Program-made: the position numbers and the translations under genes | Assembly (NCBI GenBank): GCA_963715025.1 | Contig: CAVQQQ010000002.1 | Span: forward strand, 620,001-684,000 | Direction: 5' to 3' | Length of the DNA: 64,000 nt | Source: DASSJT01 sp963715025 | Lineage (GTDB): Bacteria > Actinomycetota > Actinomycetes > Actinomycetales > Dermatophilaceae | Notes under the pieces: model-generated | What the model saw: the letters and a program-made list of their open reading frames with translations, nothing else | What the model was told of the DNA's origin: nothing | Database searches by the model: none | Shown here: positions 26,364 to 35,031 of the stretch, piece by piece | How the letters are laid out: the number at the start of each line of letters is the position of its first letter | Numbering within the stretch: the stretch's first letter is position 1

Positions 26364-27731
26364 TCAGCCGCGCATCCCGTCGATCAGGCGGTCGACCCGG
26401 GCATCGACGGCGGCGAACGGGTCCTTGCACAGCACGGTGCGCTGTGCCTGGTCGTTGAGCTTCAAGTGCACCCAGTCGACGGTGAAGTCGCGACGATGCT
26501 TCTGGGCCGCGCGGATGAAGTCGCCCCGCAGTCGCGCGCGGGTGGTCTGGGGCGGCACCGTCTTGGCCGCGAACACCTCGACGTCGGTGCAGACCCGGGC
26601 CGCTCGTCCGTGCCGCTGGAGCAGGTAGAAGAGGCCGCGTCTGCGGTTGATGTCGTGGTACGCGAGGTCGAGCTGCGCAATGCGGGGGTGCTCGAGCGAC
26701 AGGCCATGCTTTGACGCGTAGCGCTCGATGAGCCGGTACTTGATCACCCAGTCGATCTCGGTCTCGACGAGGGAGAGGTTCTGGGTCTCCACGGCCTCGA
26801 GGCTGCGCTGCCAGAGGTCGAGCACCTGCTTGTGCTGCGGCTCGGTCAGGCCGTTGCTGTCGGCGAAGGCGAGAGCTCGCTCGAGGTACTCCGCCTGGAT
26901 CTGGAGGGCGGAATACTCGCGGCCGTTGCTCAGCCGGACCGTGCGTCGGCCGGTCATGTCATGGCTCATCTCGCGGATGGCACGGATCGGGTTCTCGAGG
27001 CTGAGGTCGCGCATGACCACCCCCTCCTCGATCATCCGCAGGACGATGTCCGCCGAGCCGACCTTGAGCATCGTGGTGGTCTCGCTCATGTTGGAGTCGC
27101 CGACGATGACGTGCAGCCGGCGGTAGCGTTCGGCGTCGGCGTGGGGCTCGTCACGCGTGTTGATGATCGGCCGTGACCGTGTGGTGGCCGACGAGACGCC
27201 CTCCCAGATGTGGTCGGCGCGCTGGCTCACGCAGTAGGTCGCGCCCTTGGAGGAGGTGACGACCTTTCCGGCGCCACAGGTGATCTGACGGCTCACCAGA
27301 AAGGGCAGGAGGACGTCGGAGATCTTCTGGAACTCGCCCGCCCGGCCGACGAGGTAGTTCTCATGGCACCCGTAGGAGTTGCCCGCAGAGTCGGTGTTGT
27401 TCTTGAAGACGTAGATCTCCCCGGAGACGCCCTCCTCGGCGAGGCGGTCCTGGGCGTCGGCGACCAGCCCCTCGACAATGCGCTCGCCGGCCTTGTCGTG
27501 GATGACCAGCGAGCGCACGTCGTCGCACTCGGGCGTGGCGTACTCGGGATGCGAGCCGACGTCGAGGTACAGGCGGGATCCGTTGGAGAGGAAGACGTTG
27601 CTGGAACGACCCCAGGAGACGACCTTGCGGAACAGGTAGCGGGCCACTTCGTCGGGAGTCAGGCTGCGCTGGCCATCGGACGTGCACGTGATCCCGTACT
27701 CGTTCTCGATCCCGAAGATCCGCCGCTCCAT
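26364..27731 (-). CDS. pafA: Pup--protein ligase PafA
   Basis: Attaches the C-terminal glutamate of Pup to lysines of target proteins with ATP, marking them for the proteasome. 455 residues, the usual size; a glutamine-synthetase-like fold. Key segments are the N-terminal MERRIFGIENEYGITC, SNGSRLYLDVGSHPEYATPE with the catalytic aspartate, YVFKNNTDSAGNSYGCHENYL, and RPIINTRDEPHADAERYRRL. It is separated here from prcA by a plus-strand group of three genes. Confidence 0.97.
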   Translation of the reverse strand: MERRIFGIENEYGITCTSDGQRSLTPDEVARYLFRKVVSWGRSSNVFLSNGSRLYLDVGSHPEYATPECDDVRSLVIHDKAGERIVEGLVADAQDRLAEEGVSGEIYVFKNNTDSAGNSYGCHENYLVGRAGEFQKISDVLLPFLVSRQITCGAGKVVTSSKGATYCVSQRADHIWEGVSSATTRSRPIINTRDEPHADAERYRRLHVIVGDSNMSETTTMLKVGSADIVLRMIEEGVVMRDLSLENPIRAIREMSHDMTGRRTVRLSNGREYSALQIQAEYLERALAFADSNGLTEPQHKQVLDLWQRSLEAVETQNLSLVETEIDWVIKYRLIERYASKHGLSLEHPRIAQLDLAYHDINRRRGLFYLLQRHGRAARVCTDVEVFAAKTVPPQTTRARLRGDFIRAAQKHRRDFTVDWVHLKLNDQAQRTVLCKDPFAAVDARVDRLIDGMRG

Positions 27732-27818
27732 GACGTAACTCTAGGTGCACATTGCCACAAGGTCACGACTGGCCCACCAGGCTTCAAGGCAGGGCCATTT
27801 GTCTGCGATCATGTGCAC

Positions 27819-29426
27819 GTGGATTGGGATGCGGCTGAGGCGGGTTCCGAGCCGCCAGCCCAGAACCCACCCCCTGGGGGCGGCCGTGTCCCAGTGCCCC
27901 GGCCCGGCGCAGACCCCTCCGCCCCGGGCCGTCCGGCCCCTTCGCCGCCACCCGGCATGGCTGTGCACAGCCATGCCCTGCTGGAGCGCGCCCAGGCCTA
28001 CGCGCAGCAGATCCGCAGCGAAGCCGACCGCGAGATGGCGCAGGCGCGCACGGCGGCCGAGCGCGAGATGAGGAGGGCTCGGGCCGAGGCAGCCCACATG
28101 CGCGACCAGGTCCAGGCGCAGTTCGACCTCATCACGCAGCGTCTGGATGACGCCAAGGAGGTCCACGCCCAGGCGGAGCGCAAGCTTGAGGAGGCGCGCT
28201 GGGAGGCGCAGTCGATCCTCGCGCAGGCTGCCGACCAAGCGTCGGTGATCGCCCAGGCCGCGACGCGCGCCGGCGAAGAGGCAGTCGCCAGCGCGCGCGC
28301 CGAGGCGCGCGAGCTGTTGGCCCAGGCCGACGCGGACGCCGAGGCGATCCGGGCAGCCGCGCACCGGGACTACGAGGCGTCGCTGGCCGGCGCCGCCGCC
28401 CATCGGGATCAGGCCGAGGCGGCCCTCGCCGACCGCGCCGCCCAGCTCGCGGCCGCCCAGGACGCCCAGGCGCTGGAGATGCACCAGTTCCAGGCCGAGA
28501 TCGAGGAGCAGGTCCGTCTGTCGGCATTACAGATCCGCCGCGACGCCGAAGCGGAGGTGGCCCGGATGCTCACCGAGGCCTCAGAGTTGCGCGAGCGGGC
28601 GCTGGCGGAGCGCGACGTCATCCGCACCGAGGCCAGCGAGAGGGCGGCCAAGCTCCTGGCGAGGTCACACGAGGAGGCCGCCGACATGATCGCGGCGGCG
28701 GAGGCTCGCAAGCGCTCCATCGACGAGGAGCTCAAAGGGATCCTGGAGCAGGCCGAGGCGGACACCCGCGCCCTCCGGTCCGAGGCCGAGGCCGATGCCA
28801 GGGCCATCCGCGAGCAGGCCGAGCAGAAGGCGGACGCCGAGACCCAGCGCACGCAGGAGCGGCTCGAGGCGACGTTCGACAGGGCCGCCGAGGAGGCCAG
28901 GCGCATCGTCGAGGAGGCCAGGGCCGAGGCCGAGCGCCAGCGCCAGATCGGTACCGAGGAGATCTCCGCCGCCGAGGAGGACGCCACCCGCATCCGTGGC
29001 CAGGCGCAGCACGAGGCTGACGGCATTCTGGCGGCGGCCCGCGAGGCCGAGCACTCGGCCCTCGAGCGCGCGCAGCGCATGCTCCAGGAGGCCGAGAGCG
29101 GTGCCACGATGGTGCGCGAGCGCATGATGGCCGACGTCGAGCGCCTCCAGCGCGAGGCCCACGAGGCGCACCGCGAGGCACGGGCCGAGCTGGCCACATC
29201 GACGAAGAAAGCTCGGGCCGAAGCCGACAAGGTACGCGAGGAGGCCCGTACGATGCTGGAGCGAGCCCGGGCGGAGGTCTCGGCGCTCGCCGAACGACGC
29301 AACGAGATCACCCGGCAGCTCGGCGCACTCTCCGGCGTGCTCGACTCCTTTGTCCTTGACGAAATTCCCACCCCTGCCCCATCCGAATCCCCTGCACCAT
29401 CCCCCGCACAGACAGGTTCACCGTGA
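27819..29426 (+). CDS. Long coiled-coil protein, cytoskeleton-like
   Basis: About 535 residues. A proline/glycine-rich stretch (residues about 1-46) is followed by nearly 460 residues of unbroken alanine-, glutamate- and arginine-rich heptads (QQIRSEADREMAQARTAAER...), then a proline-rich tail (PTPAPSESPAPSPAQ). This composition matches actinobacterial polar filament proteins such as Scy/FilP-type or DivIVA-associated proteins, but I cannot assign one. The start is uncertain: GTG 27819 gives the whole proline-rich leader; ATG 27957 begins just before the coil. It is divergent from pafA and overlaps the next gene by 4 bases. Confidence 0.7.
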   Translation: MDWDAAEAGSEPPAQNPPPGGGRVPVPRPGADPSAPGRPAPSPPPGMAVHSHALLERAQAYAQQIRSEADREMAQARTAAEREMRRARAEAAHMRDQVQAQFDLITQRLDDAKEVHAQAERKLEEARWEAQSILAQAADQASVIAQAATRAGEEAVASARAEARELLAQADADAEAIRAAAHRDYEASLAGAAAHRDQAEAALADRAAQLAAAQDAQALEMHQFQAEIEEQVRLSALQIRRDAEAEVARMLTEASELRERALAERDVIRTEASERAAKLLARSHEEAADMIAAAEARKRSIDEELKGILEQAEADTRALRSEAEADARAIREQAEQKADAETQRTQERLEATFDRAAEEARRIVEEARAEAERQRQIGTEEISAAEEDATRIRGQAQHEADGILAAAREAEHSALERAQRMLQEAESGATMVRERMMADVERLQREAHEAHREARAELATSTKKARAEADKVREEARTMLERARAEVSALAERRNEITRQLGALSGVLDSFVLDEIPTPAPSESPAPSPAQTGSP

Positions 29427-30478
29427 GCACCATGACTGACAACAGCGCCTTCCGCACCGTGATCCGCGGGTACGACCCCGCGCAGGTCGACCAGCGGCAC
29501 GCAGAGCTCTCCCAGGAGGCCCAGGCGGCCCGCCAGGAGGCTGCCGACCGCACCGCGGAGGTCACCAAACTCCAGACCGCCCTCAACAAAGCCCAGTCGG
29601 AGCTCGACAAGCAGGGCAAGACCCTCAAGGGTATGCAGGAGTCCGAGCGCGTCTCCTCCGCCCCGACCTTCGCGGACCTGGGCCAGCACATCGGCAACAT
29701 CCTCACGCTCGTCGAGGAGGAGGCGGGCCAGATCCGCGAGAACGCCATCGCCGAGGGCGACGCGATCCGCGACCAGGCCAAGCGCGAGAGCGACAAGACT
29801 CGGGTCAATGCCGAGCGCTACGCCGAGGACGTCCGCACCAAGGCCGACGCCGAGGGCGTCCGGATCATCGACGACTCCCGCAAGCGGGCAGACGTGGTCC
29901 TCGAGGACGCCGACCGCGAGGCCGCCGCGCGCCGCGAAGAGGGCGAGGCGCTCTACGAGCAGCAGCGGGCCAAGGCTGCCGGAGCGGCGGCCGACTTCGA
30001 GGCGACGCTCAGTGCCCGTCGTGAGCAGGCCCAGGTGGAGTTCGCCGCGCAGATGGCGGCCCACGAGCAGGCCCTTTCCGAGGTTCAGGAGCGCGTCGAG
30101 ACCCTCGAGCACGAAGCGCGCACGACCCGCGACAACGCCGTGCGCGAGTCCGAGGCGATGGTCTCCTCGGCCAGGATCGAGTCCGACACCATGCTGACCT
30201 CGGCCCGGGAGCAGGCGGAGAGGATCCGCCGCGACTCCGAGCGCGAGCTGGCGGCGTCAACGGCGCGGCGCGACAGCATCACCGCCCAGCTCAGCAACGT
30301 CCGCCAGATGCTCGCCACCTTGGGCGGCACCTCCCTCGGCGAGGCGCTGAGCCAAGAGCCGGTGGCCGAGGCGGCACCTGCCGCGCAGGAAGGCGGCCCC
30401 TTCGACCAGGACGCCGAGGGCGAGCCGTCGGCTGAGGGGGCCGGCGACGCGGCAGAGAAGGCAGACGCCAAGGCATAG
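29423..30478 (+). CDS. DivIVA-domain coiled-coil protein
   Basis: 351 residues. The N-terminal FRTVIRGYDPAQVDQRHAEL is a DivIVA-type membrane-binding/assembly motif, followed by coiled coil to about residue 295 and an acidic, disordered tail (QDAEGEPSAEGAGDAAEKAD). Such proteins gather at negatively curved membrane at poles and septa and recruit cell-wall machinery. The GTG start overlaps the stop of the preceding coiled-coil gene (GTGA), so the two are made together and may co-assemble. A strong hairpin follows. Confidence 0.82.
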   Translation: MSTMTDNSAFRTVIRGYDPAQVDQRHAELSQEAQAARQEAADRTAEVTKLQTALNKAQSELDKQGKTLKGMQESERVSSAPTFADLGQHIGNILTLVEEEAGQIRENAIAEGDAIRDQAKRESDKTRVNAERYAEDVRTKADAEGVRIIDDSRKRADVVLEDADREAAARREEGEALYEQQRAKAAGAAADFEATLSARREQAQVEFAAQMAAHEQALSEVQERVETLEHEARTTRDNAVRESEAMVSSARIESDTMLTSAREQAERIRRDSERELAASTARRDSITAQLSNVRQMLATLGGTSLGEALSQEPVAEAAPAAQEGGPFDQDAEGEPSAEGAGDAAEKADAKA

Positions 30479-30506
30479 TCCCGTCCGGCGGATACCCGGC
30501 GGCCCG

Positions 30507-30553
30507 CATCGCGGGAGAGTCTGTCCATCATTCGGTCCGGCTCTCCCGCGATG
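30507..30553. terminator. Hairpin after the coiled-coil operon
   Basis: Two perfectly complementary 13-base arms, CATCGCGGGAGAG and CTCTCCCGCGATG, enclose a 21-base loop, beginning 29 bases after the DivIVA-like gene stop. It probably ends that transcript before the peroxiredoxin promoter. Confidence 0.6.
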
Positions 30554-30579
30554 TGGTCTTCTCAGCAGAATGATCGCTC

Positions 30580-30606
30580 AGGACGTTATGGAATACCTAA
30601 CGTCCT
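30580..30606. promoter_or_regulatory. Candidate operator upstream of the peroxiredoxin
   Basis: AGGACGTTA and TAACGTCCT are a perfect 9-base inverted repeat separated by 9 bases, about 30 bases before the peroxiredoxin start. The size (27 bases, two half-sites one helical turn and a half apart) fits a dimeric regulator such as an oxidative-stress repressor; it does not match the textbook OxyR or Fur consensus. The local sequence is AT-richer than its surroundings and may include the promoter. Confidence 0.5.
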
Positions 30607-30637
30607 GTTACCAATCTTAGTGAGAGGACCCGCGGCT

Positions 30638-31279
30638 ATGGGCACCCTGCGCCTGGGCGACAGCGCCCCTGACTTCACCGCCGACACCACCGAGGGCGAG
30701 ATCTCCTTCCTCGACTGGAAGGGCGACAGCTGGGCGGTGCTGTTCAGCCACCCCGCCGACTTCACGCCGGTCTGCACGACCGAGCTCGGCCGCGTCGCAC
30801 AGCTGAAAGACGAGTGGGCCAAGCGCAATACCAAGGTCCTGGCGGTCTCCGTGGACCCGATCGAGGACCACGAGGCCTGGAAGACGGACATCGAGGACGT
30901 CAACGGTGGCGTCCCCGTGAGCTACCCGCTCATCGCCGACCAGGACCGGAAGGTCGCCGAGCTCTACGACATGATCCACCCGGGAGAGGGGGACACCTCC
31001 TCGGTGCGGTCGGTGTTCGTGATCGACCCGGCCGGCAAGGTGCGCCTCACGCTGACCTACCCCAAGAGCGCCGGGCGCAACTTCGACGAGGTGCTCCGGG
31101 CCATCGACAGCCTGCAGCTGACCGACTCCGGGCCGTTCTCCACACCGGCAGACTGGCGTCAGGGTGAGCGCGCCATCGTCGCACCGACGCTGTCGACCCA
31201 GGACGCCCGCACGAGGTTCGGCGACGTCCAGGAGCTCAAGCCCTACCTGCGCTTCACGCAGCCGCCGGTCAGCAGCTGA
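30638..31279 (+). CDS. 1-Cys peroxiredoxin (Prx6 type)
   Basis: Reduces hydrogen peroxide and organic peroxides with a single reactive cysteine. 213 residues with the Prx6 layout: LRLGDSAPDFTADTTEG, the peroxidatic cysteine in HPADFTPVCTTELG (residue about 47), and the long C-terminal region (YLRFTQPP) of the Prx6 subfamily. The reductant is likely mycothiol-linked or another thiol, which is inference. The ATG at 30638 has GAGAGGA upstream. It sits alone between the coiled-coil operon and convergent prcA. Confidence 0.93.
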   Translation: MGTLRLGDSAPDFTADTTEGEISFLDWKGDSWAVLFSHPADFTPVCTTELGRVAQLKDEWAKRNTKVLAVSVDPIEDHEAWKTDIEDVNGGVPVSYPLIADQDRKVAELYDMIHPGEGDTSSVRSVFVIDPAGKVRLTLTYPKSAGRNFDEVLRAIDSLQLTDSGPFSTPADWRQGERAIVAPTLSTQDARTRFGDVQELKPYLRFTQPPVSS

Positions 31280-31314
31280 CCGCGCCCGGGCCGGGTCTAG
31301 GGCACAGTCGGCGG

Positions 31315-31352
31315 ATGCCGTGGAGCGGGCCCCTGGACCTGCCCCACGGCAT
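31315..31352. terminator. Inverted repeat between the peroxiredoxin and prcA
   Basis: ATGCCGTGG and CCACGGCAT form a 9-base stem with a GC-rich interior in the gap between two convergent genes, consistent with a shared terminator. The arms carry the ATGCC/GGCAT core of the recurrent word. Confidence 0.45.
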
Positions 31353-31412
31353 ACCGAGTATTTGTCTGCAGGGTAGGTCAGGCCGCCCGCGGCCGGCTCG
31401 GTGCCGGGTGGG

Positions 31413-32276
31413 CTACTCCTGGCCCCGGTCCGCCTGGCGGGTGTCGGGCCGCTGGGTCTGTGGGTTCGTGGTCTCCTCGCGGGGTGTCCTCGATGCCTCG
31501 GTCGGATCACCGGTGAGCAGGTCGTGGTGGCCGGGTGTCCCGTCATCGACGTCAGGGGCGTTGACGGTGGGGTCCTCCTTGCTGAGCAGCGCCTCGAGCA
31601 GCCGCCCGCCAATGCGCCGGAACTTGCGCCGAGGTCGCTGGCGGTCGAGGACGGCGACCTCGAGCTGCGCTGCGGTGAGCGTGCGGTCGGCGCCGCCGCC
31701 GGTCGGGTCCTTGCCGAGGGCGTCAACGGCCAGCGCCAGGGCATCGGCCAGGCTGAGGCCCTCCGACCAGCGTTCCTGGAGTGCAGTCTCGATGACATCG
31801 GCCGCCCCGCCCATCGCGACCAAGCCGTGCTCGTCAGCGACTGAACCGTCGTAGGTGAGCCGGTAGATCTGGTCGTCGGCGTCGGACTCGCCCACCTCGG
31901 CGACCACGATCTCGACCTCGTAGGGCTTGCTCTCCTGGGTGAACACGGTGCCCAGGGTCTGGGCGTAGGCGTTGGCCAGCCCGCGCGCCGTCACGTCCGA
32001 GCGGTCGTAGGAGTAGCCCCGCAGGTCGGCGTAGCGCACGCCGGCGACCCGGAGATTCTCGAACTCGTTGTACTTGCCCACAGCGGCGAAGGCGATCCGG
32101 TCGTAGATCTCGGAGACCTTGTGGAGGGCACGCGATGGGTTCTCCGCCACGAACAGGATGCCGCGGTCATATCCGAGGACCACCACCGAACGACCGCGCG
32201 CGATTCCCTTGCGCGCGTAGTCGGCCCGGTCCTTCATCAGCTGCTCGGGCGAGACGTAGAACGGCATGCTGGTCAT
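31413..32276 (-). CDS. prcA: 20S proteasome alpha subunit
   Basis: Forms the outer rings and gate of the 20S core particle. 287 residues, with MPFYVSPEQLMKDRADYARKGIARGRSVV at the N-terminus, YDRIAFAAVGKYNEFENLRV and a C-terminal disordered tail rich in Thr, Pro and Asp (about 45 residues). It starts 4 bases inside the end of prcB (ATGA). Alpha subunits are not proteolytic; they dock ARC through its C-terminus. Confidence 0.96.
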   Translation of the reverse strand: MTSMPFYVSPEQLMKDRADYARKGIARGRSVVVLGYDRGILFVAENPSRALHKVSEIYDRIAFAAVGKYNEFENLRVAGVRYADLRGYSYDRSDVTARGLANAYAQTLGTVFTQESKPYEVEIVVAEVGESDADDQIYRLTYDGSVADEHGLVAMGGAADVIETALQERWSEGLSLADALALAVDALGKDPTGGGADRTLTAAQLEVAVLDRQRPRRKFRRIGGRLLEALLSKEDPTVNAPDVDDGTPGHHDLLTGDPTEASRTPREETTNPQTQRPDTRQADRGQE

Positions 32277-33100
32277 CGCGCACCCCCGGGGTTGCCGTCG
32301 CGTGCGGCGAGGATGCGGTCGACGACGCCGGACAGCTCGTCGTCGGAGAGGAACCGGGCGCCCTCGGTGTCGACGACCGCCACGGTGGGCCAGATACGGC
32401 GTCCCACGTCCGGGCCACCGGTCGCCGAGTCGTCGTCGGCGGCGTCGTAGAGCGCCTCCACCACCACGCTCGTCGCGGTGCCGACATCGATGCCGGGCCG
32501 CCACAGCTTCTTCAGGGCGCCCCGGGCGAAGAGCGACCCGGAGCCCACGCTGTGGTGGTCGCGCTCCTCGTAGCAGCCGCCCGTGACGTCGTAGGAGAAG
32601 ATGCGCCCCCGGTCGAGGTCGAGGTCAAAGCCGGCGAACAGGGGCACGACGGACAATCCCTGCATCGCCATGCCGAGGTTGGCCCGGATCATGGACGCGA
32701 GGCGGTTGGCCTTGCCCTCGAGGGACATCAAGGCCCCCTCGATCTTCTCGTAGTGCTCCAGCTCCACCTGGAACAGCTTCACCAGCTCGATGGCGATGCC
32801 CGCCGTTCCGGCGATTCCGACCACGGAGTACTCGTCCGCGGCGAACACCTTCTCCATGTCGCGGTTGGCGATGATGTTGCCGATCGTCGCGCGCCGGTCT
32901 CCGGCCATGACGACGCCACCGTCGTAGGCCGCCACCACGATGGTCGTGCCGTGCGGTGACTCGAGCGCCCCGCCGGGGGGCAGGGCGCGCCTGGATGGCA
33001 GCAGTAACGGCGCATGGGCGCCGAGAAACTCGGTGAAGGACGACGAGCCCGGGGCGAGGTATGCCGCGGGGAGACGCCCTGCCTCAGGTCCGGCGGTCAC
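32273..33100 (-). CDS. prcB: 20S proteasome beta subunit
   Basis: The proteolytic subunit. 275 residues: a propeptide of about 51 residues is removed so that Thr52 (ESPHG-TTIVVAAYDGGVVMAGDRRAT) becomes the N-terminal nucleophile. Asp and Lys of the active site (AGDRR; KVFAADEYSVVGIAG) are present. The GTG start overlaps the pup stop by 4 bases, and prcA overlaps its end, so pup-prcB-prcA are translated together. Confidence 0.97.
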   Translation of the reverse strand: MTAGPEAGRLPAAYLAPGSSSFTEFLGAHAPLLLPSRRALPPGGALESPHGTTIVVAAYDGGVVMAGDRRATIGNIIANRDMEKVFAADEYSVVGIAGTAGIAIELVKLFQVELEHYEKIEGALMSLEGKANRLASMIRANLGMAMQGLSVVPLFAGFDLDLDRGRIFSYDVTGGCYEERDHHSVGSGSLFARGALKKLWRPGIDVGTATSVVVEALYDAADDDSATGGPDVGRRIWPTVAVVDTEGARFLSDDELSGVVDRILAARDGNPGGAR

Positions 33101-33303
33101 TGGCCGCCCTTCTGGACGAAGCCGCGGACGAACTCCTCAGCATTGGACTCGAGCACGCCGTCAATCTCGTCGAGAACGCTGTCGATGTCGCTGTCGAGGT
33201 TCTCCTTGCGTGCGCTGGCCTCCGGCGAGGCCGGGGTGGGCTCCGGCGCGTCGTCGGGGACGTCGTCGCGACGCTGGGGGCGAGTCTGCTCCTGGCCTGG
33301 CAT
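33097..33303 (-). CDS. pup: Prokaryotic ubiquitin-like protein Pup
   Basis: The 68-residue degradation tag. It has the usual disordered N-terminal half, the helix that binds ARC (ARKENLDSDIDSVLDEIDG) and ends in Gly-Gly-Gln. The terminal glutamine must be deamidated by Dop to glutamate before PafA can use it. It lies 56 bases after dop and overlaps prcB. Confidence 0.97.
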   Translation of the reverse strand: MPGQEQTRPQRRDDVPDDAPEPTPASPEASARKENLDSDIDSVLDEIDGVLESNAEEFVRGFVQKGGQ

Positions 33304-33359
33304 TGGCGGACCTCCGTGGGCTCAGTTGGGTCGTTGTCTGACCCTAACCCCACCGCGGC

Positions 33360-34877
33360 CTACTGCGCCGCGGAGGCCAGCTCCTCGAGCAGGGTTCGGG
33401 CATCACGGCTGCGCTCGAAGAGCGGCTCGACGGTGTCGCGGGTGCCACGCAGGGGCTCCAGCATCGGCACCCGCTGCAGGCTGGCGTGGCCGGGGATGTC
33501 GAAGATCACCGAGTCCCAGGACGCGGCCGCCACCTCGGTCGGGTAGCGGGCGAGGCACTGGCCGCGGAAATAGGCGCGGGTGTCCTCAGGTGGCTCGTGA
33601 ACCGCCCGGAGGACGTCCTGGGCATCCACCAGCCGCTCGTAGCGCCCAGCCGCCTCCAGCCGGTGGAAGACCCCCTTCTCGGCCCGGACATCGGACCACT
33701 GGATGTCGACCGCCCGCAGCCGCGGATCGGACCAATCCAGCCCGTCGCGGTCGCGGTAGCCCTGGAGGACCGCGAGCTTCGCCGCCCAGTCGACGTGGCG
33801 AGCCGCCTCGATGGGCCCACGCCCGAGCTCGTCGAGCACCGTGGCCCACCAGTGCATAACCTCCGCCGTGTCGTCGTCGAGCTCGCCTGCGTAGCGGCGC
33901 TCAAGGTAGTCGGAGGCCATCTCGTGGTACCGCCACAGCAGTTCAACGGCGGTGAGTTTCATGCCGTCGGCGAGCTCGATGAGGTGGACGAGGTCGGCAT
34001 CGTGGGAGACGGCTTGGAGCGTCGCCACCGGCCGCACGACCGCGAGGTCGGCCGCCATGGCCCGGTCCTCGATCATGGCGAGCACCAGCGAGGTGGTGCC
34101 CAGCTTGAGCAGGTTGGCCACGTCGCAGTGGTTGGCGTCGCCGATGATGACGTGCAGCCGGCGATAGAGGTCGGCAACGGCGTGCGGCTCGTCGCGAGTG
34201 TTGATGATCGGCCGCTTCAGGGTTGTCTCCAGCCCCACCTCGACCTCGAAGAAGTCGCTGCGCTGGCTGATCTGGAACCCGGCCCGAGCACTGTCTTGTC
34301 CGATGCCCACACGCCCCGACCCGCACATGACCTGGCGCGCCACGAAGAAGGGAATCAGGTGCCGCGCGATGTCGGCGAACGGCGTCTCGCGGCTCATGAG
34401 GTAGTTCTCGTGCGTGCCGTACGAGGCGCCCTTGCCGTCGGTGTTGTTCTTGTAGAGGTTGACGCCGGGAGGAACCACGGACAGCCGCCGCACGGCCTCG
34501 CGCATGATGATTTCGCCAGCCCGGTCCCAGACCACCGCCGCGCGGGGGCTGGTCACCTCGGGCGAGCTGTACTCAGGGTGGGCGTGGTCGACATACAGCC
34601 GGGCGCCGTTCGTGAGGACGACATTGGCGAGGGTCGGGTCCTCCTCGTCGGTGAGCTGGCTGGGATCGGCGTAGGCGCGTCCCATCTCGAAGCCCCGGGC
34701 GTCGCGCAGCGGGGCTTCGTCGGCGTAGTCCCAGGAGGCGCGGGCAGCCCGGATGCCCTGGGCAGAGGCGTACGCATTGACCACGTGGCCGGACAGGAGC
34801 ATGGGGTTTGCGGTCGGGTCGCCCGGCACCGAGATGCCGTACTCCGTCTCGACCCCCATCACCCGACGCACCGTCAT
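33360..34877 (-). CDS. dop: Pup deamidase/depupylase Dop
   Basis: Deamidates the C-terminal glutamine of Pup and removes Pup from conjugates. 505 residues, longer than PafA as expected because of the Dop loop (QGIRAARASWDYADEAPLRDA near residue 40-60). The active-site aspartate is in TNGARLYVDHAHPEYSSPE; YKNNTDGKGASYGTHENYL and KRPIINTRDEPHAVADLYRR parallel PafA. It is the first gene of the dop-pup-prcB-prcA run; the 154-base gap to the divergent prs-like gene should hold its promoter. Confidence 0.97.
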   Translation of the reverse strand: MTVRRVMGVETEYGISVPGDPTANPMLLSGHVVNAYASAQGIRAARASWDYADEAPLRDARGFEMGRAYADPSQLTDEEDPTLANVVLTNGARLYVDHAHPEYSSPEVTSPRAAVVWDRAGEIIMREAVRRLSVVPPGVNLYKNNTDGKGASYGTHENYLMSRETPFADIARHLIPFFVARQVMCGSGRVGIGQDSARAGFQISQRSDFFEVEVGLETTLKRPIINTRDEPHAVADLYRRLHVIIGDANHCDVANLLKLGTTSLVLAMIEDRAMAADLAVVRPVATLQAVSHDADLVHLIELADGMKLTAVELLWRYHEMASDYLERRYAGELDDDTAEVMHWWATVLDELGRGPIEAARHVDWAAKLAVLQGYRDRDGLDWSDPRLRAVDIQWSDVRAEKGVFHRLEAAGRYERLVDAQDVLRAVHEPPEDTRAYFRGQCLARYPTEVAAASWDSVIFDIPGHASLQRVPMLEPLRGTRDTVEPLFERSRDARTLLEELASAAQ

Positions 34878-34962
34878 GCCGTCAGCCTAGGTGAGGGCGC
34901 TTGGCCGGCCGGCCACCGGCCCGCGACGGGCCCTGACCTGTGGCGCGGGGCGCCGCGCCCGC

Positions 34963-34968
34963 TAGGCT
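34963..34968 (+). promoter_or_regulatory. Putative -10 box for the PRPP synthase cassette
   Basis: TAGGCT matches the TANNNT consensus. It would start transcription near 34975 and leave a leader of about 57 bases with a normal ribosome site (AAGGGG, 6 nt before the ATG at 35032). Confidence 0.35.
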
Positions 34969-35031
34969 CGGTGTGCGAGCTCCTGCCCTGTCGGAGTCAC
35001 CCGTGGGAACCAGCTAGCGAAGGGGTGCCGG

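Noticed and set aside
30580..30606. OxyR or Fur box before the peroxiredoxin
   Set aside because: The half-sites (AGGACGTTA) match neither consensus, so I list it only as an unassigned palindrome.
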